From Halosolutus halophilus (GTDB lineage Archaea; Halobacteriota; Halobacteria; Halobacteriales; Natrialbaceae): a DNA stretch of 64,000 nucleotides. The notes beneath the pieces were generated by a model that was not told the DNA's origin, did not search any database, and was given only the letters and a program-made list of their open reading frames with translations. The stretch's first letter is position 1, and each line of letters begins with the position of its first letter. The position numbers and the translations under genes are program-made. Positions 38,195 to 47,663 of this stretch are shown in pieces. Location: NCBI RefSeq assembly GCF_022869805.1, contig NZ_CP094974.1, forward strand, positions 3,162,001-3,226,000, written 5' to 3'.

Positions 38195-38971
38195 TTACAG
38201 GGTGTCCAGAAACGCCGCCCCTCGATCGATCGACCCCGCCGGATCCGCCGGATCGTCGTGTTCGTAGATCAGCCACTCCGCGTCGACAGCCGCGGCCGCG
38301 TCGGCACAGGCCCCCATGTCGACGTCGCCCTGTCCGATTTCGACGAACTCGACGGCGTCCGAGTCGGCGGCGACCGGACCGGAAACCCCTCCGACGTCGA
38401 TGTCTTTCATGTGAACCTGAGACACCCGATCGCCGAGTTCGCGGATGCGTTCGGCGGGATCGTCGCCGCCGACGAGCGCCCAGCCGACGTCGAGTTCGAT
38501 GCCGATCGCGGTTCTCTCGCAGAAGCGATCGAACGCCCGCTCGCCGTCGAGGGCCGCGTACTCGTGGGCGTGATTGTGGTAGTGGAGGTCCCATCCGTCG
38601 GCAGCGAGCGCCGCCGCGAGGTCGTCGAGTTCGGTCGCAGCCTCGTCGACCGCCGCGGCCGATTCGAAGTGCGATTCGTCGAGCCACGGTACGACGACGC
38701 CGTCGACGTCGAACGGCCCGTACGCCGAGCGGACGCTTTCGCGATCGTCTCGCAGCGCCTCGAACCCGACGTGTGGCGGCGTCGCCTCGAGGTCGCGGTC
38801 GGCGAGCGCGTCCGCGATCGCGTCCGGGTCGGCGGCGGCGATCGGGCTGTACTGACCGGCGAACTGAACGCCGTCGTAGCCGGCGGCGGCGACCCGATCG
38901 AGCACCTCGGTGAGCGATTCGTCGAGGGCGCGCACGCTGTAGAGATTGATCGCGGTCTTCGGTGTCGACAT
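38195..38971 (-). CDS. Sugar phosphate isomerase/epimerase (TIM-barrel, xylose-isomerase-like)
   Basis: A 258-residue AP-endonuclease-2/xylose-isomerase-like TIM barrel. Features are INLYSVRALDESLTEVLDRV at the N-terminus, DLHYHNHAHEYA (metal-binding His), GIELDVGWALVGG and VSQVHMKDID near the C-terminal strands, and a closing EWLIYEHDDP. Such enzymes isomerise or dehydrate sugars and inositol derivatives with a divalent metal; the substrate is unknown. It is divergent from a KDPG-aldolase relic only 11 nt away, which suggests it once belonged to a sugar-acid pathway. Confidence 0.82.
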   Translation of the reverse strand: MSTPKTAINLYSVRALDESLTEVLDRVAAAGYDGVQFAGQYSPIAAADPDAIADALADRDLEATPPHVGFEALRDDRESVRSAYGPFDVDGVVVPWLDESHFESAAAVDEAATELDDLAAALAADGWDLHYHNHAHEYAALDGERAFDRFCERTAIGIELDVGWALVGGDDPAERIRELGDRVSQVHMKDIDVGGVSGPVAADSDAVEFVEIGQGDVDMGACADAAAAVDAEWLIYEHDDPADPAGSIDRGAAFLDTL

Positions 38972-38982
38972 GAGAAAACGTC

Positions 38983-39288
38983 GTGACGCCGGTGACTTCA
39001 GTCCTCGCGTACGCGGTAGTCGGGGAGCGTAACGCCGGCGTCGGCGCGATCGAGGTCACTGCGAACGACCCGCACGTGAGCGAGAAGGTGGCGGCCGTCG
39101 ACGAGGCGCTGGCCGACGCGGACGCCGTCGTCGGGGCGGGAACCGTCCTCGACGAGGCGACCGCCCAGTCGGTGATCGACGCCGGGGCCGAGTTCGTCCT
39201 CGCACCGGGCGTAAATCCCGACGTCGTCGAAAACCGACGACTCGATCCCGGGTTCGATCTATATACACATGCTGATAGTACTGGCTAA
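38983..39288 (+). pseudogene. KDPG/KDG aldolase (Eda family) remnant, truncated at both ends
   Basis: The frame keeps only the central part of an Eda-type 2-dehydro-3-deoxy-phosphogluconate aldolase: GVGAIEVTANDPH, DADAVVGAGTVLDEATAQS and AGAEFVLAPGVNPDVVE. A normal enzyme has about 210 residues. The N-terminal 30 residues and everything after about residue 85, including the Schiff-base Lys region, are missing. From about 39255 the sequence becomes AT-rich (TATATACACATG...) with no coding character, marking a deletion or insertion junction. Confidence 0.65.
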
Positions 39289-39402
39289 CAAAATTCGAAC
39301 TCCCCTCGAACAACCCGCTATTCCCAGGAATACCGATCGATCAGATTCGCCGATACACATAACGAGTGCTACACATATCTGTACGGGGCGCGTACTACCC
39401 GT

Positions 39403-40137
39403 ATGGTCTTCAGTATCATCGACGCGATGGCCGAGGGATTCGACCGGACTCGCCAGCGAAACGGACTGCTCCTCGCCGCGATCTTCGCCGTTCTCGCCGT
39501 CGGAAACGCCCTCGTAACCCGATCGACGCTCGGTCCGATGGGCACAGGTGAGGCGCCGGCGGGCGGACTCGTGACCTTCGGCGCCGGACTCCTCTCGATC
39601 GTTCTCGCCCTGGCGACGCTCGTCGCGACGATCGTCGCGCTCAGGACCTTCGTCTCCGACGAGACCGAGACGATCCCTCGCGAGTTCGTCCGCCGGAACG
39701 TCGGTCTCGTCGCGCTCAACATGCTCGTCGGCGCGATCGTGTTCGCGCTCGTGGTCGCCCTCGGGAGTCTGTTTCTCCTCCTGCCGGGCCTGTTCCTCCT
39801 CGTCAGTCTCTACTACTGGGGCGTCTTCGTCGCAGTCGAGAATCAGAACTTCGTTCGCGCGTTCCGGAGTAGCTGGGCTCTCACCCGCGGCAGTCGGCTC
39901 CGACTGTTCGGTCTCGGCGTCGCGGTCCTCGCGATCGGGCTGGCCGTCAACGCGGTCGTCGGCCTCCCGGCGCTCCTGATCGGTGGCGTCTTCGGGCTCG
40001 TCCTCACGCAGGTCGCCGGGGCGGCCCTCACCGTCTACACGCTCGCGACCACGGCTCGCGCGTACGAGCAGCTCCGGCACCCCGAACGGCCGATCGAGCC
40101 GGATCGACAGCCGGACCTCTCGGGAACGCCGGTCTGA
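39403..40137 (+). CDS. Haloarchaeal multi-pass membrane protein (DUF7847-like)
   Basis: A 244-residue membrane protein with about five to six hydrophobic segments: AAIFAVLAVGNALV, GLLSIVLALATLVATIVAL, NMLVGAIVFALVVALGSLF, LLPGLFLLVSLYYWGVFVAV, and two more between 165 and 215. A soluble segment (AVENQNFVRAFRSSWALTRG) lies between. This layout is common among haloarchaeal proteins of the DUF7847/glycerophosphoryl-diester-phosphodiesterase-membrane-domain type. Its function is unknown. It starts right after the AT-rich junction that ends the aldolase relic. Confidence 0.7.
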   Translation: MVFSIIDAMAEGFDRTRQRNGLLLAAIFAVLAVGNALVTRSTLGPMGTGEAPAGGLVTFGAGLLSIVLALATLVATIVALRTFVSDETETIPREFVRRNVGLVALNMLVGAIVFALVVALGSLFLLLPGLFLLVSLYYWGVFVAVENQNFVRAFRSSWALTRGSRLRLFGLGVAVLAIGLAVNAVVGLPALLIGGVFGLVLTQVAGAALTVYTLATTARAYEQLRHPERPIEPDRQPDLSGTPV

Positions 40138-40708
40138 ACCGACGGGACGCCATCGTCTCGGCTCGTCCGGCACCGGAAGCACGCGATTTCGTATATCGAT
40201 ATTTGATTTACCACCGCCAGCGAGCGGCTGCGACGGCGATCGGAGCAACAGGCGGTAGCAGCTTCACAGACGCCGAAACAGGCGGTTCGACCGCCGCGCC
40301 GATCGGGCGGGTTCCGATCGACCCGTCACCCGTCGTCGAACCGGGGAGGCGGTAGAACGGCGTCGGTGGCGGCTTCGAGTGAGTCACCGGACACCACCAG
40401 ACGAGCAGGAACGTCCCCGTCGTCCAGTGTCGGGGGAACGATCGCAGCCAACTCCTGATGCGGGCGGGATTCAGAACGGCCACACCCGGGCTGAGTCGGC
40501 GACACCAGGGCCGAACTGGCGACGGACGAAACCGACGCGAATGCGCGCGGACCCGGGACGATCGACCCGGCAGGTCGCGTGTTCGGACTGATGAAAGCGC
40601 TGACCGGCGACGTCGTGCGGACGGGACTGGGTCCGGGTTCGAATTCGGTTCGGGTTCCGGAGTCGATCGACTACCAGTCGAGGCGTCCACGCGGCAGGAC
40701 AGCCCCGG
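40138..40708. other. 571-nt stretch without a supportable gene
   Basis: Between the DUF7847-like gene and the Rio kinase gene I find no frame with convincing halophilic composition over its length. A Trp/Pro-rich frame on the minus strand (40208-40690) and a short plus-strand start at 40579 (FGLMKALTGDVVRTG) that turns Arg-rich after about 35 codons may be gene debris. A GATATTTGATTTACC AT-rich patch lies at 40198-40212. Confidence 0.5.
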
Positions 40709-41617
40709 TCACACGAACTCGGTCACGGTCTCGAACGAGCCGTCCTCGATCGACGCCGCGAGATCGTCGCTCGCGACGTCGTCCGGCACGTGCTGGGGGT
40801 ACTTTCGCCGGAAGTAGCCGACGACGTTCCCCAGATCGCGACGGAGGAACTCGTCGGCGTTCTCGTGGTCCGTCGGCACGGCCTGTGGCCAGTCGAAAAT
40901 CGTGACGCCCCCTTTGTCGACGAAGACGTTGTACTCGCTCATGTCCGCGTGGACGTATCCGATCTCGTGTGCGCGTTCGATCTCGGAAACCAGCAGATCG
41001 AGAACTCCGACCACCTGGTCGTCCTCGAGTTTCGTCCGGGAGAGTTCCACGCCGTCCATCTTCTCCATCACGATCGCGTGACGGTTCTGGTCGATCGGCT
41101 GCGGGACCGAAACGTCCGGGTACAGGTCCTCCAAGATGTCGTGCTCCCGTTCGGCGGCCTTGCGGGCGGTGTACATCCAGGAGACGTGTTCCTTGTCGGA
41201 CGCGTAGTCGCGTTCCTTGTGGACCTCCCGGAAGTTCGTGTACCCCTCGCGGTGGTACTTCAGGGCCAGGGGTTTGTACGATCGAACCTCGTAGACGTCG
41301 CTTTCCTTGCCGACGCCCAGCGGCGAGCCGAACTCGGAAATCGTATCCTGTTCGACGAGTGCTCGCAACGCCAGGACGTCGTACCCTTCGAATTGGAGGG
41401 TGTACCCCTCGTACTGGATCGTCTCCTTCTCGACTAGCCCGCGCTTGAGACAGCGCTCGAGCCGGTAGTCGACCTCCTCCTCGGTCATATTGGTGAACTT
41501 CGGGAGCTTCTCTCGCTGGACCCACTCGGAGAACCGCATCCCCTGTTCGACCCCCGAGAGGAGATAGAAGTCTTCCTCGTCGAGTTCCGGGAGTAGCCCG
41601 GCGACGTTTCGCACCAT
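40709..41617 (-). CDS. rio2: RIO-type serine/threonine protein kinase Rio2
   Basis: A 302-residue atypical kinase of the RIO2 class, involved in maturation of the small ribosomal subunit. The N-terminal winged helix (residues 1-90, LLPELDEEDFYLLSGVEQGM) is the RIO2 hallmark. The kinase part has a nucleotide loop in SPLGVGKESDVYEV, the Lys in LALKYHREGYTNFREV, the catalytic loop YVHADMSEYNVFVD and the metal-binding Asp in TIFDWPQAV. A TTTTTACG box 24-31 nt ahead of the ATG at 41617 indicates a leaderless message. Confidence 0.92.
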   Translation of the reverse strand: MVRNVAGLLPELDEEDFYLLSGVEQGMRFSEWVQREKLPKFTNMTEEEVDYRLERCLKRGLVEKETIQYEGYTLQFEGYDVLALRALVEQDTISEFGSPLGVGKESDVYEVRSYKPLALKYHREGYTNFREVHKERDYASDKEHVSWMYTARKAAEREHDILEDLYPDVSVPQPIDQNRHAIVMEKMDGVELSRTKLEDDQVVGVLDLLVSEIERAHEIGYVHADMSEYNVFVDKGGVTIFDWPQAVPTDHENADEFLRRDLGNVVGYFRRKYPQHVPDDVASDDLAASIEDGSFETVTEFV

Positions 41618-41897
41618 AGGCGTGGGTAGCCGTCGTATACGTAAAAACGGCGTGACGCACGCTCGAGTGCGTCACAGTCGGCGAGGGAGTCGTGTCCGTC
41701 GCTCTCGTCGGCTGGGCTACTGATGCACCACCGTGGTATAAATCAGATGTCGGTATATCGAATTAGCTACCCCTACCGTACTACTTCCTCCGGATGGCAG
41801 TCCGTTCACTGTGCGTGTTCGTGTCGGATTTCATCGTGTTCTCAACGAACGGGACCGGGCGTCGGTTTGACGGGTATCGCTGTTCGCGGATGAATCG

Positions 41898-42647
41898 TTA
41901 CTTCCGTTTTTCTCGCTCTCGAGCGAGTTCGACGGCTGTCTCGGTGTGACCGTACCACGGCTCGCCGTGGCCCGGCAGGATGAAGACCTCGCCGATCGAC
42001 TCGAGTCGGGACAGCGACTTGTACGCGCGGTCGTGATCCGGGTTGAACCAGTCGGCGAGCAGTTGCGGCCGGTGGCCGCGGCCGGCGACGAAATCGGTCG
42101 TGACGAGTTCATCGCCGCAGAAGAGGGCCTCCTGCTCGGGGAAGTGGTACGCGACGTGCCCCTCGCTGTGGCCGGGGGTGTGAACGACTCGCGGCGAGCC
42201 CGGCACGTCGAGCGTCTCGCCGTCCGCGACCGTACGAAACGTCGTCAGCGGCGGGACAGAGAGGCCACCCGAGCGAACGAATTCGACCGCATACCGGGCG
42301 AGCTCCGGCCGCCAGAGGCGAACGATTCCTTTGGTGAGAGCCACCTCGGCGTCGCCTCGAGCGTGTGCGGCGTCGGCTTCATGGACCCACACCGGGACCC
42401 CGGCTTCCCTGTGGAGTCGCTCGGCGAACCCCGCGTGGTCGGGATGCGCGTGAGTCAGTATGCAGGCGTCGACGTCCGTCACGCCGTGGCCCATCGTCTC
42501 GAGTTGACTGTCGAACTGTTCCCAGTGTGCCGGAAAGCCAGTATCGACGACCGTGATGCCGTCGGCCGTCTCCACGAGGTACCAGTTCACTCGCTCGCTC
42601 CCGCACCGGTAGACGCCGTCCGCAACGCGTTCCGAGATCATCGCCAT
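41898..42647 (-). CDS. MBL-fold metallo-hydrolase
   Basis: A 249-residue metallo-beta-lactamase-fold hydrolase with the metal motif THAHPDHAG (HxHxDH) near residue 58-66. The further ligands are in HTPGHSEGHVAY and the C-terminal GHGEPWYGH. The open frame runs far upstream to 43427 but that part is an antisense shadow of the lipoate ligase. I start at ATG 42647, 24-30 nt after a TTTATTC box. It is a glyoxalase II/thioesterase-like member with an unknown substrate. Confidence 0.85.
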   Translation of the reverse strand: MAMISERVADGVYRCGSERVNWYLVETADGITVVDTGFPAHWEQFDSQLETMGHGVTDVDACILTHAHPDHAGFAERLHREAGVPVWVHEADAAHARGDAEVALTKGIVRLWRPELARYAVEFVRSGGLSVPPLTTFRTVADGETLDVPGSPRVVHTPGHSEGHVAYHFPEQEALFCGDELVTTDFVAGRGHRPQLLADWFNPDHDRAYKSLSRLESIGEVFILPGHGEPWYGHTETAVELAREREKRK

Positions 42648-42815
42648 CGATACGCCGACCGAGATCACGACAGCGAATAAACACCTCGAGCCGTTCTTGG
42701 GAACTGGGAATCGAACACGCAGGTGACCCATCCGCGGACACGGCCCCGTTCCGGATGCAGGTCCACGGACCGTCCGAACCCTACCTCTAACCTCCTCGAG
42801 CGCAACTGGGGGGAT

Positions 42816-43679
42816 ATGAGCGACACCACAGACCGTTCGACCGATACGGACCTCGCGGATCGGGACTGGCGGCTGATCCGGGACGAGCCTCGCGACGGAG
42901 CGACGCAGATGGCACTCGAGGAAGTCGCCGCGCGAACGGCGCTCGAGGACGACGTTCGAACCGTCCGCACGTACTCGTGGGAGCCGAGCACGCTCTCGCT
43001 TGGGTATCGACAGGACGCCGACACTGTCGACTGGGACTTCTGCGAACGGGAGGGGATCGACGTCACGCGCCGACAGACCGGCGGCGGCGGGATCTATCAC
43101 GACCGGTACGCCGACATTTCCTACACCATCGTCGCCCCGGCCGACGAGGTTCCGGGGGACCTGATGGACTGTTACGAACTGTTCTGCGAACCGATCCTCG
43201 AGGCGTTGGATCGGATGGGCGTCGACGCCGCCTTCGCGTCGGTCGAGCAGGACGCAATCTACCAGCCCTCGTGCTATCTTCGGGACATCAACCCGGCCCA
43301 CGACATCGTCGCGCCGGCGGACGCGGGCGACGACGCCGAGAAGATCAGCGGCAACGCCCAGTACCGACAGCGGGACGTCGTCATCCAGCACGGCTCGATC
43401 AGTTACGCTCTCGAGCCGCGGGCACACGTCGGCGTCTTCGACGCGGATATCGACGAATCGACGTTTACCGGTCGAGTGACCGCCATCCGCGACGAAGCGG
43501 GAATCGACCGCGACGAAGCGGTCGAGACGATCGCGGGAGCGCTGCGGGATTGGTGTGACGCGGCCGAGTCGACCTGGAACGACGACGAACTCGAGGCCGC
43601 TCGCGACCTCGCCGACCGGAAGTTCGGTACCGATGCGTGGGTGCGGGATCGAGAGGTCCTCGAGGCGGGCGAACAGTGA
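42816..43679 (+). CDS. lplA: Lipoate--protein ligase A family protein
   Basis: A 287-residue biotin/lipoate transferase-fold protein. It has the RRQTGGGGIYHD loop (RR-TGGG) near residue 85-95 and the acyl-adenylate-contacting Lys in AEKISGNAQYRQRDVVIQHGS, both typical of LplA-type ligases that attach lipoate to E2 and GcvH proteins. A separate LplB-like C-terminal piece may be needed in archaea and is not seen here. ATG 42816 begins the conserved part; the longer frame to 42723 has no such character. Confidence 0.85.
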   Translation: MSDTTDRSTDTDLADRDWRLIRDEPRDGATQMALEEVAARTALEDDVRTVRTYSWEPSTLSLGYRQDADTVDWDFCEREGIDVTRRQTGGGGIYHDRYADISYTIVAPADEVPGDLMDCYELFCEPILEALDRMGVDAAFASVEQDAIYQPSCYLRDINPAHDIVAPADAGDDAEKISGNAQYRQRDVVIQHGSISYALEPRAHVGVFDADIDESTFTGRVTAIRDEAGIDRDEAVETIAGALRDWCDAAESTWNDDELEAARDLADRKFGTDAWVRDREVLEAGEQ

Positions 43680-43759
43680 TTACCGACAGCTGAGATCCAG
43701 TCACGCATCGATCGCGTTCCTCCGAAGTACCTATCACGACCCGGGACTGACGAGTGGCT

Positions 43760-44629
43760 ATGAAGGTCGGCGCACACGTTTCGATCTCCGGTTCGCGCGT
43801 CTCGTCCGACGAGGAAACACCGCCGTACGACGACATCCGCAACGCGGTCCACCGCCAGCGCGCCTTCGGCGGTAACTGCGGGCAGATCTTCACGACCTCG
43901 CCGCAGGTCTGGCAACAGCCAGAGATCAGCGACGAGGCCGCCGACGGGTTCCGGGAAGAGACCGACGAACTGCTCGAGGGGCCGTGGGTGATTCACTCGG
44001 CCTACCTCGTCAACCTCTGTACGCCGAAAGACGACCTCCGCCGGAAGTCGATGGAGAGCATGCAGGCCGAACTCGACGCCGCGGACAAACTCGGCCTTCC
44101 GTACGTCAACGTTCACCTCGGTGCGCACACGGGCGCGGGCGTCGAAGGTGGCCTCGACAACGCGGCGAGCGTCATCGACGAACTCGACGTCCCCGACGGC
44201 GTCCGGATCCTCATCGAGTCCGACGCCGGCAGCGGCACCAAACTCGGCGGCGAGTTCGAGCACCTGGCCGGCATCATCGATCGGACCGAGACCGACATCG
44301 GCATCTGCATCGACACCGCCCACACCCTGGTCGCGGGCAACGACCTCACGACCCCCGAGGCGGTCGACGAGACGGTCGGGCGGTTCGACGACGTGGTCGG
44401 CCTGGAGTATCTCGAGTACGTCCACCTCAACGACTCGAAACACGACGTGGGAACTCACAAGGACGAACACGCCCACGTCGGCGAGGGCTACATCGGCGAG
44501 GACGGCATGAAGGCGATCGTCAACCACCCCGACCTGCGGGAGTTGCCGTTCGCGCTCGAGACGCCGACCGAGGACGGCCGCGGGTTCGCCTGGAACATCG
44601 AGAAGGTCAAGGAACTGCGCGAGGAGTAG
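43760..44629 (+). CDS. nfo: Endonuclease IV (deoxyribonuclease IV)
   Basis: A 289-residue AP endonuclease of the Nfo family, which cleaves DNA 5' of abasic sites in base-excision repair. The TIM-barrel zinc-site motifs are visible: [10 protein letters not shown] at the start, [60 protein letters not shown] and [14 protein letters not shown]. Start at ATG 43760, where the family begins. A CCTATCACG stretch about 30 nt ahead may serve as promoter. Confidence 0.93.
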   Translation: MKVGAHVSISGSRVSSDEETPPYDDIRNAVHRQRAFGGNCGQIFTTSPQVWQQPEISDEAADGFREETDELLEGPWVIHSAYLVNLCTPKDDLRRKSMESMQAELDAADKLGLPYVNVHLGAHTGAGVEGGLDNAASVIDELDVPDGVRILIESDAGSGTKLGGEFEHLAGIIDRTETDIGICIDTAHTLVAGNDLTTPEAVDETVGRFDDVVGLEYLEYVHLNDSKHDVGTHKDEHAHVGEGYIGEDGMKAIVNHPDLRELPFALETPTEDGRGFAWNIEKVKELREE

Positions 44630-44722
44630 ACGCCGCGAATCGGGACGACGATCGGCCGGGGCGACCCCGCGACCGGATCCGAGATCGACCCGTTTTTGGT
44701 TGCGACCCCGTTACCTGTCGCC

Positions 44723-45526
44723 GTGCGCGAGTTCTCCGAAGACTACCTGCGCCGTACCCGCTCCGGGATGTGGGACGACTCCCGGGAGGCCCTCGAGCCG
44801 CTGGACCTGTCGTCCCGCGATCGCGTTCTCGACGTCGGCTGCGGGACCGGCGAGTTGAGCCGCGTGCTCGCATCGGAGTGTCCCGGCGAGGTGATCGGCT
44901 GCGACGCCGATCGGGACCTCCTCGCGGTCGCCGGCGAGCACGTCCCGGTGGTCGCCGGCGACGCGCTCCAACTACCGTTTCCCGACGACGCGTTCGACCT
45001 CGTCGTCTGTCAGGCGCTGTTGATCAACCTGCCCGATCCGGCCGCTGCGCTGGCGGAGTTCGCTCGCGTCTCGACGACCCTCGTCGCAGCGATCGAACCC
45101 GACAACGGTGCGGTCGCCGTCGACTCGAGCGTCGACGCCGAGGAGTCACTCGAACGGCGGGCGCGACGAGCCTATCTCGAGGGCGTCGACACCGACGTCA
45201 CGCTGGGATCCGGTGCGAAAACGGCGTTTACGGACGCCGGACTCGACGTGTGCGAGACGCGGCGCTACGATCACGTCCGGACGATCGAACCGCCGTACGA
45301 CGAGCACGCCCTGACCGTCGCCCGCCGCAAGGCGACGGGGGCCGGGCTGGCCGACGATCGCGAGACGATGCTCGACGGCGAGTTGACCGGGCCGGAGTAC
45401 GACGAACTCCGGGGCGCCTGGCGTGAGATGGGCCGGGACGTGATCGATCAGATGGGCAACCGCGAGTACCGCCGCACCGAGACGGTGCCGTTCTACGTGA
45501 CCGTCGGCCGGGTGACGGACGCATAG
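44723..45526 (+). CDS. Class I SAM-dependent methyltransferase
   Basis: A 267-residue Rossmann-fold methyltransferase. Motif I VLDVGCGTGELSRVL is at residues about 35-49, motif II Asp is in IGCDADRDLLAVAGEHVPVVAG, and FPDDAFDLVVCQALLINLPDP follows. It resembles UbiE/Methyltransf_11 members acting on small molecules; the substrate is unknown. I use GTG 44723 because TTTTTGGTT (44692-44700) lies 23-31 nt ahead and the sequence before has no family character. Confidence 0.82.
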   Translation: MREFSEDYLRRTRSGMWDDSREALEPLDLSSRDRVLDVGCGTGELSRVLASECPGEVIGCDADRDLLAVAGEHVPVVAGDALQLPFPDDAFDLVVCQALLINLPDPAAALAEFARVSTTLVAAIEPDNGAVAVDSSVDAEESLERRARRAYLEGVDTDVTLGSGAKTAFTDAGLDVCETRRYDHVRTIEPPYDEHALTVARRKATGAGLADDRETMLDGELTGPEYDELRGAWREMGRDVIDQMGNREYRRTETVPFYVTVGRVTDA

Positions 45527-45636
45527 GCACTCGTCGACGCGACGGATCGCCGGGAGTACGGGGACAGCAACCGGTCAGTTCGACCGACCTATTCTCCTGT
45601 CGACAACACCTTGATCCCCCCGTCCGTAGCCATCGT

Positions 45637-46644
45637 ATGGCTGCGATCGAACTCGAAGGACTGACGAAGGATTACGGCGAGGTCCTCGCCAACGACGACG
45701 TGACGTTCACCGTCGAACGGGGCGAGGTGTTCGGCTACCTCGGCCCGAACGGCGCCGGGAAGACGACGACGATCCGGACCCTGCTCGGCTTTCTCTCGCC
45801 GACCGCCGGCACGGTGCGCCTGCTCGGCCACGAGATCGACGCGGAACGCGACCTCATCGAGGCCAAACGGCGGATCGGCTACCTCCCGGACGATCCGGCG
45901 TTCGACGAGCGGGCGACCGGCCGCGAGGTGCTCGACTTACACGCCAGCATCAAGGGTGACGAGCGCAGCGAGGAGTTGCTCCAACTGTTCGATCCGCCGC
46001 TCGACCGACCGATCCGCGAGTACTCGCAGGGAAACGTCCAGAAGCTCGGACTCGTGACGGCGTTCATGCACGAACCCGACCTCGTGATCCTCGACGAGCC
46101 GACGAACGGCCTCGATCCCCTGTTGAAACAGCGCTTCGCGAGCTTCGTCCGGGACGAACGAGCCCGCGGAGTGACGATCTTTTTCTCCTCGCACGTCCTC
46201 GGCGAGGTCCGGCGGCTCTGCGATCGGGTCGGGATCATTCGCAACGGGCGGATCGTCACCATCGAACCCGTCGAGGCGTTGCTCGATCGGAGCGGGAAAG
46301 TCGTCCGGCTCAAAGCTTCGGAGCCGATTCCGGTCGACGCGCTCGATCTGCCGGGCGTCCACGACCTCGAAGTCGGGCAGCACGACGGGCCCGAACGTGA
46401 GACGGTAGAGGCGGCGGGAAACCCCGACGAGACGAGGGTAGAGACGATGGGCGGATCGGACGGATCCGCGACGGTTACGAGTTCGACACCCGACACCGTC
46501 GACGAGTGTACGTTCACGTTCACCGGCAACGTCAACGAGCTGCTGGCGGCGCTGTCCGAGTATCAACTGCAGGACTGTTCGATCGAGGAAGCGCCGCTCG
46601 AGGACGTTTTCATGCGTTTCTACGGGGGTGAAGAGGATGTTTGA
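45637..46644 (+). CDS. ABC-2 type exporter, ATP-binding protein
   Basis: A 335-residue ABC ATPase: Walker A GPNGAGKTTT near residue 38, the signature as YSQGNVQKLGLVTAFM (QGN in place of SGGQ, as usual in CcmA/NatA-like members), Walker B LVILDEPTNGLDP and FFSSHVLGEVRRLCD. A C-terminal extension of about 110 residues follows. It overlaps the permease gene downstream by 8 nt, forming a two-gene exporter. The cargo is unknown. Confidence 0.88.
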   Translation: MAAIELEGLTKDYGEVLANDDVTFTVERGEVFGYLGPNGAGKTTTIRTLLGFLSPTAGTVRLLGHEIDAERDLIEAKRRIGYLPDDPAFDERATGREVLDLHASIKGDERSEELLQLFDPPLDRPIREYSQGNVQKLGLVTAFMHEPDLVILDEPTNGLDPLLKQRFASFVRDERARGVTIFFSSHVLGEVRRLCDRVGIIRNGRIVTIEPVEALLDRSGKVVRLKASEPIPVDALDLPGVHDLEVGQHDGPERETVEAAGNPDETRVETMGGSDGSATVTSSTPDTVDECTFTFTGNVNELLAALSEYQLQDCSIEEAPLEDVFMRFYGGEEDV

Positions 46645-47428
46645 GATCGCCCGCTACGACGGCGAACATCGACTCACCGGCAGTGCCGTCCTCGGAGTCG
46701 GGATGGCCCTGCTCGCGGCGCTCGTGATCTGGGTCTATCCCTCCTTCGGGGAGGCGTTCGAGGACGCCGACGCGCTCCTCGAGGCCTATCCCGAGCAGAT
46801 CATCCAGTTGTTCGACGTCCAGACGATGGCCAGCCTCGAGGGATTTCTCGCGTTCGAACTCTACATGTTCGGCTGGATCATCCTGCTGGGACTGTACGTC
46901 GCCTACGCCACGGCGGGCGTGATCGCCGACGACGTCGAACGCGGGCGGATGGACCTCCTGCTCTCGATGCCGATCTCGCGGGCCCGCGTCGTCGGGGAGA
47001 AGTTCGGCGCGATGGTCGTCCCGATCGTCGTCGTCAACCTTCCGACGCCGTTCGTCGTCTACGTCGGTTCCCGGCTGATCGACCACCCCGTCGCCGCGAG
47101 CGACGTGCTCGCCGTTCACTTGCTGTCCATCCCGTATCTCTTCGCCTGCGCGGGGATCGGCCTGCTCGCGTCCGTCGTCTTCGATCGAACGAGTATCGCC
47201 CAGCGAGTCGCGCTGGGGGTGACGTTCGGACTCTACCTGTTCGAGTCGCTGCTCGCCGAAACCGACTCCGAGGCGCTGGGTGCGATCGCCCCGATGCGGT
47301 ACTACGACCCGAACGCGATCCTGCTCGACGGACAGTACGACTTCGCCGGCGTCGGCGCCCTGCTCGCGATGACGATCGGACTGGTACTGCTCAGCCAGTT
47401 CTGGTTCGTCCGGAAGGATCTGAACTGA
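46637..47428 (+). CDS. ABC-2 type exporter, permease
   Basis: A 263-residue ABC-2 membrane protein with about six hydrophobic segments. The first is VLGVGMALLAALVIWVYP, followed by ELYMFGWIILLGLYVAYATAG. The cytoplasmic motif DDVERGRMDLLLSMPISRARVV is characteristic of NatB/CcmB-like permeases. An in-frame GTG at 46628 is an alternative start. It pairs with the ATPase whose stop it overlaps. Confidence 0.85.
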   Translation: MFEIARYDGEHRLTGSAVLGVGMALLAALVIWVYPSFGEAFEDADALLEAYPEQIIQLFDVQTMASLEGFLAFELYMFGWIILLGLYVAYATAGVIADDVERGRMDLLLSMPISRARVVGEKFGAMVVPIVVVNLPTPFVVYVGSRLIDHPVAASDVLAVHLLSIPYLFACAGIGLLASVVFDRTSIAQRVALGVTFGLYLFESLLAETDSEALGAIAPMRYYDPNAILLDGQYDFAGVGALLAMTIGLVLLSQFWFVRKDLN

Positions 47429-47663
47429 TGCCGTCGGACGACCCGCTGTCCGCATCGATCGCACCCGAACGGTCGTCACCCGCTGCGACGATCGCTGAGA
47501 CGCGAGCGAGCGATCGCTGACTGGTGTCCGACGGCAGCGTCGTCCCGTCTGACCGTCTCCGACTCCACGGACTCTCCGGTCTCGAACCTGTCGACGCGCA
47601 CTATTATGGTGTTTGGTAACATCTGACAATCTCTAAATACGCCGGCGGAGAACTAGTCCCGCC
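47429..47663. promoter_or_regulatory. Promoter region of the GNAT gene
   Basis: This 235-nt gap holds no gene. A CTAAATAC box at about 47633-47640 lies about 25-30 nt ahead of the ATG at 47664 and fits a leaderless start. An AT-rich patch (TATTATGGTGTTTGGTAACA) precedes it at 47602-47621. Confidence 0.4.

Noticed and set aside
40208-40690. A Trp/Pro-rich minus-strand ORF between two genes
   Set aside because: Composition is not halophilic, there is no clear start or promoter, and it overlaps the end of the Rio kinase region only in noise.
41898-43427. A 509-codon minus-strand frame covering the MBL hydrolase and more
   Set aside because: Only the last 249 codons (from 42647) have protein character; the rest is antisense to the lipoate ligase gene.
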